64,000 bases of DNA from Candidatus Uabimicrobium amorphum (GCF_009002475.1 NZ_AP019860.1:6276501-6340500), one strand, 5' to 3'; shown: positions 35,279 to 43,696, numbered from the stretch's first letter. Notes: a model not told the origin generated them from the letters alone. Numbers and translations: made by a program.

Positions 35279-38200
35279 TCGCACCCGAAACGCAGAGGCG
35301 CAAACCCAGATTGCCATTGCGGTGGTCGGGCCAATTCCCGGAACGTACAGCCGACCGACAGAACCAGGCAGCGTCGTTCCAGTTGCAGCCACGACACACC
35401 CGAAACGAGCCTTGTGGTGAGCCTTTGGGATCCTTCTGCTCAGCTACACTGTAATCACCATACCAGTCACTGCACCACTCCCACACATTCCCATGAAAAT
35501 CATAACAACCCCAGCTATTTTCATTGGGTAAACTTTTTACCACCGTTGTTGTTTCTCTGCATTCTCCTTTTTTTCCTCTGTACAGATAGTCACCATTGTA
35601 ATTCACTCTATCCGTATCTATACTATCTCCTAAATTGTAAGCTCGCGTCGTTCCCGCACGACAAGCATACTCCCACTCCGCCTCCGTCAATAACCTCATC
35701 CCCACCTTACCACAAAACTCCTGGCAATCATTCCACGATACGTCCTCCACCGGCCCCTGTAACCCCACATCTTTAAAAACAGACGGATTCGACCCCATAA
35801 CCGCCGACCACTGCCCCTGTGTCACCTCTGTCTCCCCCACATAGTACACCTCACTCACCCACACCTTATGTCGCACTTCGACATATTCGCGATCCTTTTC
35901 TCCCTGCGGTGAGCCCATCCAAAACTTTCCCGGCGGTATCATTTTCAACACAAACTTCGCACCGCTTCTTGCCATCTCTTTCGTCAACTCCAACCCTTTT
36001 TCCTGCGCATACCACTCCTGATAACTACGCGCTAACTCCACCTGCTTCTCGTGCGACAATGCTCCCCACTCCTCTACCGTAAAGTCTATATACTCCTCCT
36101 GCGCATTCCAACACAACTCCCACAGCGAATTCTCCCAACCTTGGGGAGCGGCTTTGCTTATGTTGATGTTTAGTTGCTGTGTGGTGAGTTCTTCTCCGGC
36201 GGCGCGTAGAAGAGTGCCGATTCTTTTCTCTCCTGTGGTAGTGGCGCGTAATTGGAATGTATATTTCTCTTCGCTTTTGCCTGCCACGGTGCGGGTGAAA
36301 ATGTTGGCGGTTTTTCCCCATGTAATGCGGTAACTGTCGGTGGTTTTTTGCGCTCCGCTAACGAGTTCGATTCCTGTGGGTAGCGTGCAGATTACTTCTA
36401 CGTCGTGGGCGCTGATTTTGCCGTTATTGACGACTTGCAATTCGCAGGTAAATTCGCGCTCGACAATGACATTTTGCGGAGCATCTATCGCGTGTTGCAG
36501 TTGCGCAATGCGCGGTGTGGCTTTGCCTAGTGGTTTTTCTGCGGTGATGTGCCACAGGCCTATGGTATTTTCGCCAGCGTATAGCAAGCGTTTATTATCT
36601 ATAAAATGTAAGTTATTTACGGAAGATGAAAGCTGTTTAAAGGCGATTTCTTCACCTGTTGTGATGTTCCATATGCGTAGTGTGTTGTCATTGTCGAGTG
36701 TTGCCAGTTGATTTTCGCCATCGCTGGCAATCGTTGTTGCATCGTCGGCAAATTCTTTTTGAACTTCGGGTGTACTTTCCACTTCGTCACCCCAGTCATC
36801 CTCCTCATCTTCGGCAGCACCCCATAAACGCACTTTAGCGTCTGCGAGATACAGCACACCGGCGGAGCACCAAGTTAAACCAGGGGATTGTTGCATACTC
36901 TGTTGCTCTGCAGTGGGAAGTTGTTGTGTATTTTTATCACGGTCACGCATTAACACAACGCCATCGTATTTGCGTTGCGCGTAGACAATATCGTCTATTA
37001 TGCATATGTTGTTCACAGGTGTTTTTACGTCCCAGCTCTCTGCTTCCTTGCCGTTTGCGGTGTCCCAGATTTGGATCAATCCCGTTTGTGTCGCACTTAC
37101 GAGTTTGCCTTCGCAAAAACGCAGCAGTGAAGTTTGTGGATCGCATGACCATGAGCGTCGTTTTTTGCCCCAACGCCATAGTGTGATCTGTCCTTGCTGG
37201 TAGATCGCGGTCACATCGCGATCCCGTGGACTCCAGGCGACAAGGGCTTGTCCTTCGGTGATTTTTTGTGCTTGGCTGTGGGAGAAATTATCACCGAAGT
37301 TGTCGAGGGCAATGCGGTAGGTGTGATCGGTGGTGATGTAAATCGCATCGTCGCCCACGCTAACATTGCGTATGGCGGTGGGAAATCCGCTCATTTCACT
37401 TACGTTGCTCTCTCCACTTAGCCACAATTTGTTATTGGCAAACTGCGCACAATGGATGTTGCGTTTGGTGTTGGCGATGCGCAATGCCCAGGTATTGCCT
37501 GCGTCTGACGAATAGTATAGCACACCTTTTGTCCCAGCGCACCACACTTGGCGGTCACCATCACTGGCGATGGCGTGTATATGCTCTTTGCCACTCAGGT
37601 AGCTATGCGTCCATGTTTTACCACGGTCATCGCTGCAAATAAAGCGTCCATTTGTCCCGGCAATCCACACGTTTGAGCCGTCGTTACTACAAGAAACCGC
37701 CTGGAGTTTTTCACGTGGTCCGACAAAGCGTTTTTGCCAGGAGGCACCGGAATCCACGGAGTAGACAATCATACCGTTGTCGGCGGCAATCCAAATACTC
37801 TCTCCATTTGCCGTGACGGTAATGGCGTGTAAGTTTTCGTCACTGATTTTAGCTTGCTCGCGCCATGTTTTGCCATCGCTACTGTGCAAAATAACCCCGC
37901 GCTCGCCCACCGCCCATAGGCGCTGTTTGTTGCCGGCAATGGCGTAGAGATGCACAAAAGTACGGCTGCGCTGTTGTTGCCAATACTCACCATCGCGTGA
38001 GTATAGAATCACACCATCTTCACCCACACACCATACTTGGTCCTCATAAGTGTAAACGTCGTGAAGTTGCGCTTCGGTTTCGTAGTAGCCCCAGCTTTTG
38101 CCATGATCATCGGAAACAAGGATGACTTGTTCTCCCGTGGCCCAAATTTTTTGCGTGTTTACCTTGAGAGCGTTCACTGTTGTCGCAAACTCAACGCCCT

Positions 38201-39122
38201 CACTTTGCCACACCTCACCGATTTGTTTTTGCAGCAACAAATCCCATAACCACACCTCACGCTCTGCAGAAATCGCGGTGAGGGTGCGTCCACTGTTGTT
38301 AAACGCCAGCAAATGAGGTAGGAACGTGAGTGATTGCTGGGTGATTTTCTGTGCATTTGTGGTGTTGTATACGTGTATGGTCTTATCAATGGTAGCGATC
38401 GCCACGCGCTTGCCGTCGCGACTAAACTGGTAACGTGTGATCTCGGCGTCGACAACGCAACGTACTGTCTCGGTTTCCCCTACGACAGCAAGCACATTGT
38501 TTTTTTTGCCGTCGGCGTCATTTTCAATGCTTGCAGTTACTGATACGGCGTCTTGTGCAGTATCATCGTGTACGCTGATCATATCGGGAGGTGCTATGTA
38601 ACTGGGAACTTGCGTGCGCATTGTGAGCATTGCAGCTCCTGTAGAAAGCAATACAAAAAGCAACAGCGCGATCTGCCACCATACGCGGCGATATTTTTTT
38701 GTATGGTAGCGCACGTAATCGACACTACCGTTTTGATCCGGAGTGTAAAGGTTGTGGCGATCAAAAGCGAATAAATCGCGCATTCCTTCGACAAGACCAA
38801 TATACAAGTGACTCTTTGCGGCAATGTCACCCAGGAAGCCTTTTTCAATAAACCAACGGTTGATGACAATGCGTTCATCGGGTGTCGGTCCGCGTGTGAT
38901 CCAGGTGCGCATCTGTGAGGGGAGTGCGTGTTTTAGGTAGTCGATGCCTTGCCACTCCCAGATTTTTTCCGTTTCCATGATGCGATTCATATCACGTGCC
39001 AACTCACCTACAAATTCTTCGCTCGGCTGTGGGTGTAAGTAGACGCGAATTTTGTTGCCGCGTTTACGTAGTTCATATACTTTGTCGTTGCTGTGAATGT
39101 AGTAGATTTTTTTTGCTTTCAT
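35268..39122 (-). CDS. Membrane-anchored WD40/Ycf48-like protein with C-terminal SUMF1/FGE-fold domain (copy B)
   Basis: 1284 residues from the ATG at 39122; the earlier in-frame GTG lies inside a dispersed repeat and is rejected. N-terminal cytoplasmic domain (1-145) with Y-Y-I-H-S-N-D-K-V-Y-E-L-R-K-R-G, one membrane helix (about 147-169), then WD40-like blades and a Ycf48/BNR-like stretch (about 327-547) with repeated S-x-D-x-G-x-x-W (DDHGKSW, SSDGKTW, SVDSGASW, SDDRGKTW, SSDAGNTW), more WD40-like blades to about 855, a DUF11/CARDB-like beta domain (874-985) and the SUMF1/FGE-like domain (about 1037-1284). The final ~270 residues are about 85-90% like copy A apart from the variable segment, including the linker G-W-E-[NS]-S-L-W-E-L-C-W-N-A. 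The architecture suggests an extracellular sensor or display protein; ligand not known. Confidence 0.85.
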   Translation of the reverse strand: MKAKKIYYIHSNDKVYELRKRGNKIRVYLHPQPSEEFVGELARDMNRIMETEKIWEWQGIDYLKHALPSQMRTWITRGPTPDERIVINRWFIEKGFLGDIAAKSHLYIGLVEGMRDLFAFDRHNLYTPDQNGSVDYVRYHTKKYRRVWWQIALLLFVLLSTGAAMLTMRTQVPSYIAPPDMISVHDDTAQDAVSVTASIENDADGKKNNVLAVVGETETVRCVVDAEITRYQFSRDGKRVAIATIDKTIHVYNTTNAQKITQQSLTFLPHLLAFNNSGRTLTAISAEREVWLWDLLLQKQIGEVWQSEGVEFATTVNALKVNTQKIWATGEQVILVSDDHGKSWGYYETEAQLHDVYTYEDQVWCVGEDGVILYSRDGEYWQQQRSRTFVHLYAIAGNKQRLWAVGERGVILHSSDGKTWREQAKISDENLHAITVTANGESIWIAADNGMIVYSVDSGASWQKRFVGPREKLQAVSCSNDGSNVWIAGTNGRFICSDDRGKTWTHSYLSGKEHIHAIASDGDRQVWCAGTKGVLYYSSDAGNTWALRIANTKRNIHCAQFANNKLWLSGESNVSEMSGFPTAIRNVSVGDDAIYITTDHTYRIALDNFGDNFSHSQAQKITEGQALVAWSPRDRDVTAIYQQGQITLWRWGKKRRSWSCDPQTSLLRFCEGKLVSATQTGLIQIWDTANGKEAESWDVKTPVNNICIIDDIVYAQRKYDGVVLMRDRDKNTQQLPTAEQQSMQQSPGLTWCSAGVLYLADAKVRLWGAAEDEEDDWGDEVESTPEVQKEFADDATTIASDGENQLATLDNDNTLRIWNITTGEEIAFKQLSSSVNNLHFIDNKRLLYAGENTIGLWHITAEKPLGKATPRIAQLQHAIDAPQNVIVEREFTCELQVVNNGKISAHDVEVICTLPTGIELVSGAQKTTDSYRITWGKTANIFTRTVAGKSEEKYTFQLRATTTGEKRIGTLLRAAGEELTTQQLNINISKAAPQGWENSLWELCWNAQEEYIDFTVEEWGALSHEKQVELARSYQEWYAQEKGLELTKEMARSGAKFVLKMIPPGKFWMGSPQGEKDREYVEVRHKVWVSEVYYVGETEVTQGQWSAVMGSNPSVFKDVGLQGPVEDVSWNDCQEFCGKVGMRLLTEAEWEYACRAGTTRAYNLGDSIDTDRVNYNGDYLYRGKKGECRETTTVVKSLPNENSWGCYDFHGNVWEWCSDWYGDYSVAEQKDPKGSPQGSFRVCRGCNWNDAAWFCRSAVRSGNWPDHRNGNLGLRLCVSGAKVK
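35310..35405 (-). other. Candidate DGR variable region in SUMF1-fold copy B
   Basis: Minus-strand counterpart of 34290-34385. Read as protein it gives F-R-V-C-R-G-C-N-W-N-D-A-A-W-F-C-R-S-A-V, versus E-R-V-N-R-G-G-G-W-S-Y-K-A-G-D-C-R-S-A-Q in copy A. Three AAC/AAT codons and other NNC/NNT codons occupy the variable positions, as expected if an adenine-rich template (mostly AAC/AAT) had been mutated. Both ends of the differing block coincide between copies. Confidence 0.75.
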
Positions 39123-39180
39123 TTTTTTACTCGTATTGGTTTTATTTACCTTATTGGTTGTCGCGTCCACAATGTTTTGA

Positions 39181-39313
39181 ACCACAGAGACACAGAGAAA
39201 CTATTATAGTTGTTCTTCCATCTATATTTGAAGCATCTCACAACTTCTTGAAGTATACATTATGAAAAATAACGTACAACAGCTTTTACTCCTTTTCTCT
39301 GTGTCTCTGTGGT
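39181..39313. repeat. CCACAGAG-family inverted-repeat element upstream of copy B
   Basis: Arms ACCACAGAGACACAGAGAAA (39181-39200) and its exact complement (39294-39313). Flanking TATTGGTTGTCGCGTCCACAA and TGGTAAAATCTTTTTCATTT show it to be a diverged copy of the 182-bp unit that is tandemly repeated at 40114-40673. It ends 59 bp before the copy B start and may contain or displace its promoter. Confidence 0.85.
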
Positions 39314-39395
39314 AAAATCTTTTTCATTTACTCTATTGGTTGTCGTGGCCACAATGTTTTGAACCACAGAGGCACAGAGAAAGTAAATGTAAGGC
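39305..39395. repeat. Partial 182-bp unit cut next to the toxin gene
   Basis: TGGTAAAATCTTTTTCATTT, then TTGGTTGTCGTGGCCACAAT and ACCACAGAGGCACAGAGAAA (39363-39382), then the unit stops and unique sequence with the toxin-antitoxin genes follows. The repeat resumes at 40114 in the same orientation. Confidence 0.7.
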
Positions 39396-39428
39396 TAAAA
39401 ACGATTTGATCTCGCATTGTCGTATTTA

Positions 39429-39776
39429 TCATGACAAATTCATGGCTTTCTTCAGGGCTTCATTAACTTCACAAAGAGTACTCGTTTTTAATTTCCCTAT
39501 GTTTTTACCTAATTTTGAACGATCTAAAGTTGTTACCTGATGGCATAGCGCACAGCTCTGTTTGCTTAGCCCCGCTTCATCTTTTTCTATGATAACAACA
39601 GTAGGCCCTCTTTGCGTTTTCGATTTAGAAGAAGAGATCGGAACCACGATGATCGACCTCCATGATTCTACTTCGTTAAATCCATCATGAGAAACAACAA
39701 TTACTGGTCTTCGTCCTTGTTGTTCTGAGCCTGAGCGAGGTTTTAACTCCGCAATATAGACATCTCCACGCTGCAA
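39429..39776 (-). CDS. PemK/MazF-family toxin (mRNA interferase)
   Basis: 115 residues. Begins with a TTG codon placed after a GGAGGAATAA ribosome site; no in-frame ATG fits, and the protein start M-Q-R-G-D-V-Y-I-A-E-L matches the family (usually M-x-R-G-D-[IV]). Further family marks: G-R-R-P-V-I-V-V-S, I-I-V-V-P-I-S-S, and the C-terminal L-x-K-x-S-C-A-L-C-H-Q-V-T-T-L-D-R-S-K-L followed by I-G-K-L. Family members are ribosome-independent endoribonucleases neutralised by the cognate antitoxin. The gene abuts the antitoxin stop (0 bp apart), giving translational coupling at a reduced level through the TTG. Confidence 0.9.
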   Translation of the reverse strand: MQRGDVYIAELKPRSGSEQQGRRPVIVVSHDGFNEVESWRSIIVVPISSSKSKTQRGPTVVIIEKDEAGLSKQSCALCHQVTTLDRSKLGKNIGKLKTSTLCEVNEALKKAMNLS

Positions 39777-40031
39777 TTATTCCTCCTTTATCAAAAATTG
39801 AATGGTGGCTTCTTGTAAACTGTCATCTAAGTCGTGTTCCGTGCCAGCGTTGGCTTGAGCATATTTTTTTATTTCGTTATGCAAATCTCTTTTTTCTTTT
39901 TCGGCAAGCCAATGTTCAATAGCTGCTCGCGCTATCTCTGTTGCTGGTTTTTTCGATTTTTTTGCTTGTTGTCTTAGTTTTCCGTACACTTCTTCACTAA
40001 GTGGTACGTGAAAATTTTTTTTCAATGTCAT
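39777..40031 (-). CDS. Ribbon-helix-helix-type antitoxin
   Basis: 84 residues from the ATG at 40031 with GGAGG six bases upstream; the frame stays open upstream, but only through the operator. Residues 1-45 (MTLKKNFHVPLSEEVYGKLR, then Q-Q-A-K-K-S-K-K-P-A-T-E-I-A-R-A-A-I-E-H-W-L) have the strand-helix-helix pattern of CopG/RHH DNA-binding antitoxins. The C-terminal acidic part (G-T-E-H-D-L-D-D-S-L-Q-E-A) probably wraps the toxin. Known antitoxins of this kind repress their own promoter with the toxin as co-repressor; matching inverted repeats lie directly upstream. Confidence 0.85.
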   Translation of the reverse strand: MTLKKNFHVPLSEEVYGKLRQQAKKSKKPATEIARAAIEHWLAEKEKRDLHNEIKKYAQANAGTEHDLDDSLQEATIQFLIKEE

Positions 40032-40047
40032 GGCATCCTCCATTTTT

Positions 40048-40079
40048 ATGGCAGAAAAGTTGCCATTATTATATGGCAA
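40048..40079 (-). promoter_or_regulatory. Toxin-antitoxin operator
   Basis: TTGCCAT-TATTAT-ATGGCAA (40060-40079) is a perfect 7-bp inverted repeat, and a third half-site ATGGCA (40048-40053) pairs with the TGCCAT at 40061-40066. Three spaced half-sites just before the antitoxin ATG fit cooperative RHH dimer binding and autoregulation. Confidence 0.7.
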
Positions 40080-40113
40080 TTATTTAAAAGTTTCACGTTT
40101 TTTTATCAATCTA

Positions 40114-40673
40114 TGGTGAAATCTTTTTCATTTACCGTATTGGTTGTCGCGTCCACAACGTTTTGAACCACAGAGTCACAGAGAAAGTGTTATAGTTATT
40201 CTTCCATCTATATTTGAAGCATCTCACAACTTCTTGAAGTATACATTATGAAAAATAACGTACAATAGCTTTCACTCCTTTTCTCTGTGTCTCTGTGGTA
40301 AAATCTTTTTCATTTACCGTATTGGTTGTCGCGTCCACAACGTTTTGAACCACCGAGTCACAGAGAAAGTGTTATAGTTATTCTTCCATCTATATTTGAA
40401 GCATCTCACAACTTCTTGAAGTATGCATTATGAAAAATAACGTACAACAGCTTTTACTCCTTTTCTCTGTGTCTCTGTGGTAAAATCTTTTTCATTTACC
40501 GTATTGGTTGTCGCGTCCACAACGTTTTGAACCACAGAGGCACAGAGAAAGTGTTATAGTTATTCTTCCATCTATATTTGAAGCATCTCACAACTTCTTG
40601 AAGTATACATTATGAAAAATAACGTACAACAGCTTTTACTCCTTTTCTCTGTGTCTCTGTGGTAAAATCTTTT
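40114..40673. repeat. Three tandem 182-bp units of the CCACAGAG family
   Basis: Units begin at 40114, 40296 and 40478 with TGGT(A/G)AAATCTTTTTCATTT; a fourth start at 40660 is truncated after 14 bp. Each unit contains GTCGCGTCCACAACG, an ACCAC(A/C)GAG(T/G)CACAGAG arm, the interior CATCTATATTTGAAGCATCT, and the inverted arm TTTCTCTGTGTCTCTGTGGT. Copies differ at only a few bases. It fills almost all of the 661-bp gap between the antitoxin and the FHA gene. No spacers or cas genes, so not a CRISPR array. Confidence 0.9.
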
Positions 40674-40692
40674 CTATACAAAGTAGACAGTA

Positions 40693-43482
40693 CTACTGTA
40701 CCTGTGTTTGTGTGTAAATGAGCCGTAGTTGCTCAACAAACTTGCCCTGTTCCTCGACCGCAAAATAGTGCCGCACCTTTTCATACCAACTCTCATGTAG
40801 GTTGTGTAGTAGCAAATACATGATGTACACCTGATAAAAATCCTCTTCGTTATATCCGACAACACCAAAGTTATGTCCCAACCTACGCAAAAACCACCGT
40901 GCACTTTCGATGGGAATGACTTCACACGTGGCGGCAATTTCCTTAGTTTTGGGGAACTGGTCGCTGTTTCTGGTCATGGCTGCGAAGTCATGATGCTCGT
41001 GTACGATCGTAATGTGGTGACCGCTAGAGTCAAACTCGATATGTGCGGCGTTACGTAGCAAAAACGGTATGTAGTCGTCGTTAGTTGCGGGAGCACATAG
41101 CTTTTCGTTTTGCCAGTAGAAATCAATCGCGGTTGCATAATCGTAAGCAGCACCGTTGTGCGATACGGTAACTGTGATTTTACTGTCATCACGGTGCACT
41201 CGTAAATTGATTTTAGCCTGCGGATCACGCGCGTTGCCGTGGATGTGGGTGTGATAGAGCACACGGTTTATGACGGCACAAAATATTTGCGGGGCATGCG
41301 TTTGTAGCCACTGGATCACGGTGTCCATTTGTTGTGGATTTGAACAAATACTGAGTGAGACGGTGTTTTGTTGTGTTTGCGGAAGATTGTCGATCGTTGT
41401 GAGGGATGGCTGTGAACGAGCACAGATAATTTCAACGCGTTCGCTTCCCATTTGCAATGTATTTTGTTGCTGCAATGTGAAGTCTTGCGTTTCGCCTTTG
41501 GCGATTTTACTTTTATGAAAATGACTCCCATGGGCGGAAAAATTACGCAAATTTATTTGCTTACCGTCTTCGCTTAAACAAATGGTCGCGTGTTGGCGTG
41601 AGATGAACTGGCTGTCTATGGCAATATCGTTGTGGTAGCCTTTGCGTCCGATGCGAATGTCTTGTTGCGTGGGTAAATAAATTTTACGATATACACCACA
41701 GTACATTTGTGCTAGCGCGTATATATTTTTGCTGTCTACGTTTTCAAGCTGTTGCGAAACTTGTACGCGCGTGTAGCTGTGGTGTTCGGCAAGTGGACGC
41801 GCGTGGGCAAATTGTGCGCATAACTCTTTGAAGTCGCCATAAGATGCCTGGGTTTGGTAGAAGTTCGCGATGATGGTGATGTTTGCCTGTTGCTTTGCTT
41901 GGGCGAGAAGTTGCAATATTTTTTGTTTGTGTTGTTGCGAATTTATGGTGGCCACTTGGGCAAAAATAACGAGTTGTCTGTTGCAAATGTCTTTGCTCTC
42001 TTCGCGGGTACACGACAGGAAGTAGGAGATGATTTGCGAGAGGCTTTGTGCCGCTTCGGGAAGTAAATTCATATCTAGCCACAGTGGAATGACATTGCGC
42101 GAAGTGAGAAACTGGTGATAAATAGCCTGCATTTGTGGAAAGAGCGTGGCATTTTGCGCGTATAAAAATAGGATGGAGCGCGGTGTTGTGAAAAAGTCCT
42201 GTGGCGTTTGGACGCGGTTGTCTATGTCACTACAGGCAAAGGCCATGTCTTGAGTTAAAAACTCTTGGTTGAGCGCGGTGAGACATTTTTCATTGTAGCC
42301 TGCTAGGGTTGCATTACAGCGCCACAGGGCAAAAGGTGGAGTTTCATTCATTTGTGCGTAGCGAACTGTGATGTGGCGTGTGGCAAAAGGGAGTTCCTTC
42401 GTATAATTACCGTCGTGATCTACTATGATCCACAAAACTTCTTCGCATTGACTAACGTATTCGCATAAATGGCGGCTTGGCGAGGTGAAGTGTAGCTCAC
42501 CATCTCGAGCATCGATGATAATATTGTAGTTGTATGATAGATGTGCAGCAATATAGTTGGCAACTAGGTGAAGATCTACTTTGGCAGGAACTTGTACTTC
42601 GGGGCTATTGCACTGTTCGGTGTAAATGGACACATCGTACAGTTTGTTTATCAGTGCTTGGTCTTCGATGAAAGGCGATTTTTGTAATTGGCTATAATCG
42701 ACTGGTTGTGCAATAAATGGATTGGTGCCTAGCAGTTGTTTGACATCGTTAAAATGATCGCACCATTTGGTGTAAGAAGAAGCGGTATTTTGTTTCTGCG
42801 CTTTGGGTGCGATAAAGTACAGCTGTTTTTCCCTGACACAAGAGAGCTTTTCGCTGAAGTAGTCAACCTCAAGTAACTTTTCGCCATCTATGATCCCTGT
42901 GGCGATGATCGGGGTACGCAGTATGGAGCGTTGCCAGCATTCCCATAGGGCGATGGCGATGGCGATATCCAATGAATTTCCGGAAATTTCTCGTTCATTT
43001 GTATTTGTCGTTGACTCGGGGAGTATTGCAATACGATATTTGGCCGGAGGTAGTGATAACGTTTTGGCGATTTGCAGTAGTTTACTTTCGTAGCTTTGTG
43101 GTAATTCATAGTCTGATAAAGAAAAGTCAAACTGGTAGTTTTCGCTTGCTTCGGTGGCCGTGAGTACTTGTACTATGTGGGCTTGTTTGTTTTGGGGGTG
43201 GACGACAACGCCGTATATTTCATTGCGGTGTTGGTACTCCGTTACTTGGCCTTGCAGGGCTTGTATGAATTGCTCTTCTAATTTACGTCGGTTGCTGTGT
43301 GGGGGAAGATAGGCTAAGGAAAGTTGTGAGAGTTCGCGTAGTGTGTTGCATAGCTCGGTAAATTCTTGCGAGGAGAGACGTTGACATAATGAGGGAATTT
43401 GTTCTTCGTAGTAAAATTTAGGGGGGTGGTACTGGGTTTGTTTTTCAAAGCGTCGACGATATAAATGAAAGGCTTCCTGCAT
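40693..43482 (-). CDS. FHA-domain multidomain signalling protein (Lon-like, FHA and HATPase-like parts)
   Basis: 929 residues from the ATG at 43482 (GAGGAAA ribosome site; upstream frame runs into a repeat). About 77-227 resembles a Lon/S16-type proteolytic fold: I-S-G-N-S-L-D-I-A-I-A-I-A, then I-I-A-T-G-I-I-D-G-E-K-L-L-E-V-D and S-E-K-L, keeping a Ser and Lys in the usual places but lacking the canonical G-P-S-A-G. About 600-690 is a clear FHA domain (I-R-I-G-R-K-G-Y-H-N-D-I, S-R-Q-H-A, N-x-S-x-H-G-S-H), which binds phosphothreonine peptides. About 700-840 (N-R-V-L-Y-H-T-H-I-H-G-N, V-S-H-N-G-A-A-Y-D-Y) recalls RsbW-like GHKL ATPases. No signal peptide. A reader of the phospho-Thr made by the kinases in this window is an attractive inference. 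Confidence 0.7.
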   Translation of the reverse strand: MQEAFHLYRRRFEKQTQYHPPKFYYEEQIPSLCQRLSSQEFTELCNTLRELSQLSLAYLPPHSNRRKLEEQFIQALQGQVTEYQHRNEIYGVVVHPQNKQAHIVQVLTATEASENYQFDFSLSDYELPQSYESKLLQIAKTLSLPPAKYRIAILPESTTNTNEREISGNSLDIAIAIALWECWQRSILRTPIIATGIIDGEKLLEVDYFSEKLSCVREKQLYFIAPKAQKQNTASSYTKWCDHFNDVKQLLGTNPFIAQPVDYSQLQKSPFIEDQALINKLYDVSIYTEQCNSPEVQVPAKVDLHLVANYIAAHLSYNYNIIIDARDGELHFTSPSRHLCEYVSQCEEVLWIIVDHDGNYTKELPFATRHITVRYAQMNETPPFALWRCNATLAGYNEKCLTALNQEFLTQDMAFACSDIDNRVQTPQDFFTTPRSILFLYAQNATLFPQMQAIYHQFLTSRNVIPLWLDMNLLPEAAQSLSQIISYFLSCTREESKDICNRQLVIFAQVATINSQQHKQKILQLLAQAKQQANITIIANFYQTQASYGDFKELCAQFAHARPLAEHHSYTRVQVSQQLENVDSKNIYALAQMYCGVYRKIYLPTQQDIRIGRKGYHNDIAIDSQFISRQHATICLSEDGKQINLRNFSAHGSHFHKSKIAKGETQDFTLQQQNTLQMGSERVEIICARSQPSLTTIDNLPQTQQNTVSLSICSNPQQMDTVIQWLQTHAPQIFCAVINRVLYHTHIHGNARDPQAKINLRVHRDDSKITVTVSHNGAAYDYATAIDFYWQNEKLCAPATNDDYIPFLLRNAAHIEFDSSGHHITIVHEHHDFAAMTRNSDQFPKTKEIAATCEVIPIESARWFLRRLGHNFGVVGYNEEDFYQVYIMYLLLHNLHESWYEKVRHYFAVEEQGKFVEQLRLIYTQTQVQ

Positions 43483-43548
43483 TGTGCGATTTCCTCGATT
43501 TTGGTGTTTTGTTGTGTGTAGGTGGTCTTTGTTGTAATGAAAAGATGG

Positions 43549-43631
43549 AACCACAGAGACACAGAGAAAGGAAAAAATGGTCAACGTATTGTTGCGTCCA
43601 TTCCATTTGTTTTTCTTTGCGTTTCTGTGGT
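43549..43631. repeat. Short CCACAGAG-family element
   Basis: AACCACAGAGACACAGAGAA (from 43549) and the diverged complement TTTCTTTGCGTTTCTGTGGT (43612-43631) with a ~40-bp centre, 66 bp upstream of the FHA gene start. Confidence 0.75.
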
Positions 43632-43696
43632 GATACAACGTTAAGTCATATTGTATCGTATTGCAACGTATGTTGCAATGCTTGAAGTGAGGACTG

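Noticed and set aside
35414..36082. Plus-strand frames rich in H, P, S and T opposite SUMF1-fold copy B
   Set aside because: Antisense shadows of the GC-richer SUMF1 cassette; equivalent frames occur opposite copy A.
40114..40673. Possible CRISPR array (regular direct repeats)
   Set aside because: The whole 182-bp unit repeats, with no unique spacers between short repeats and no cas genes nearby.
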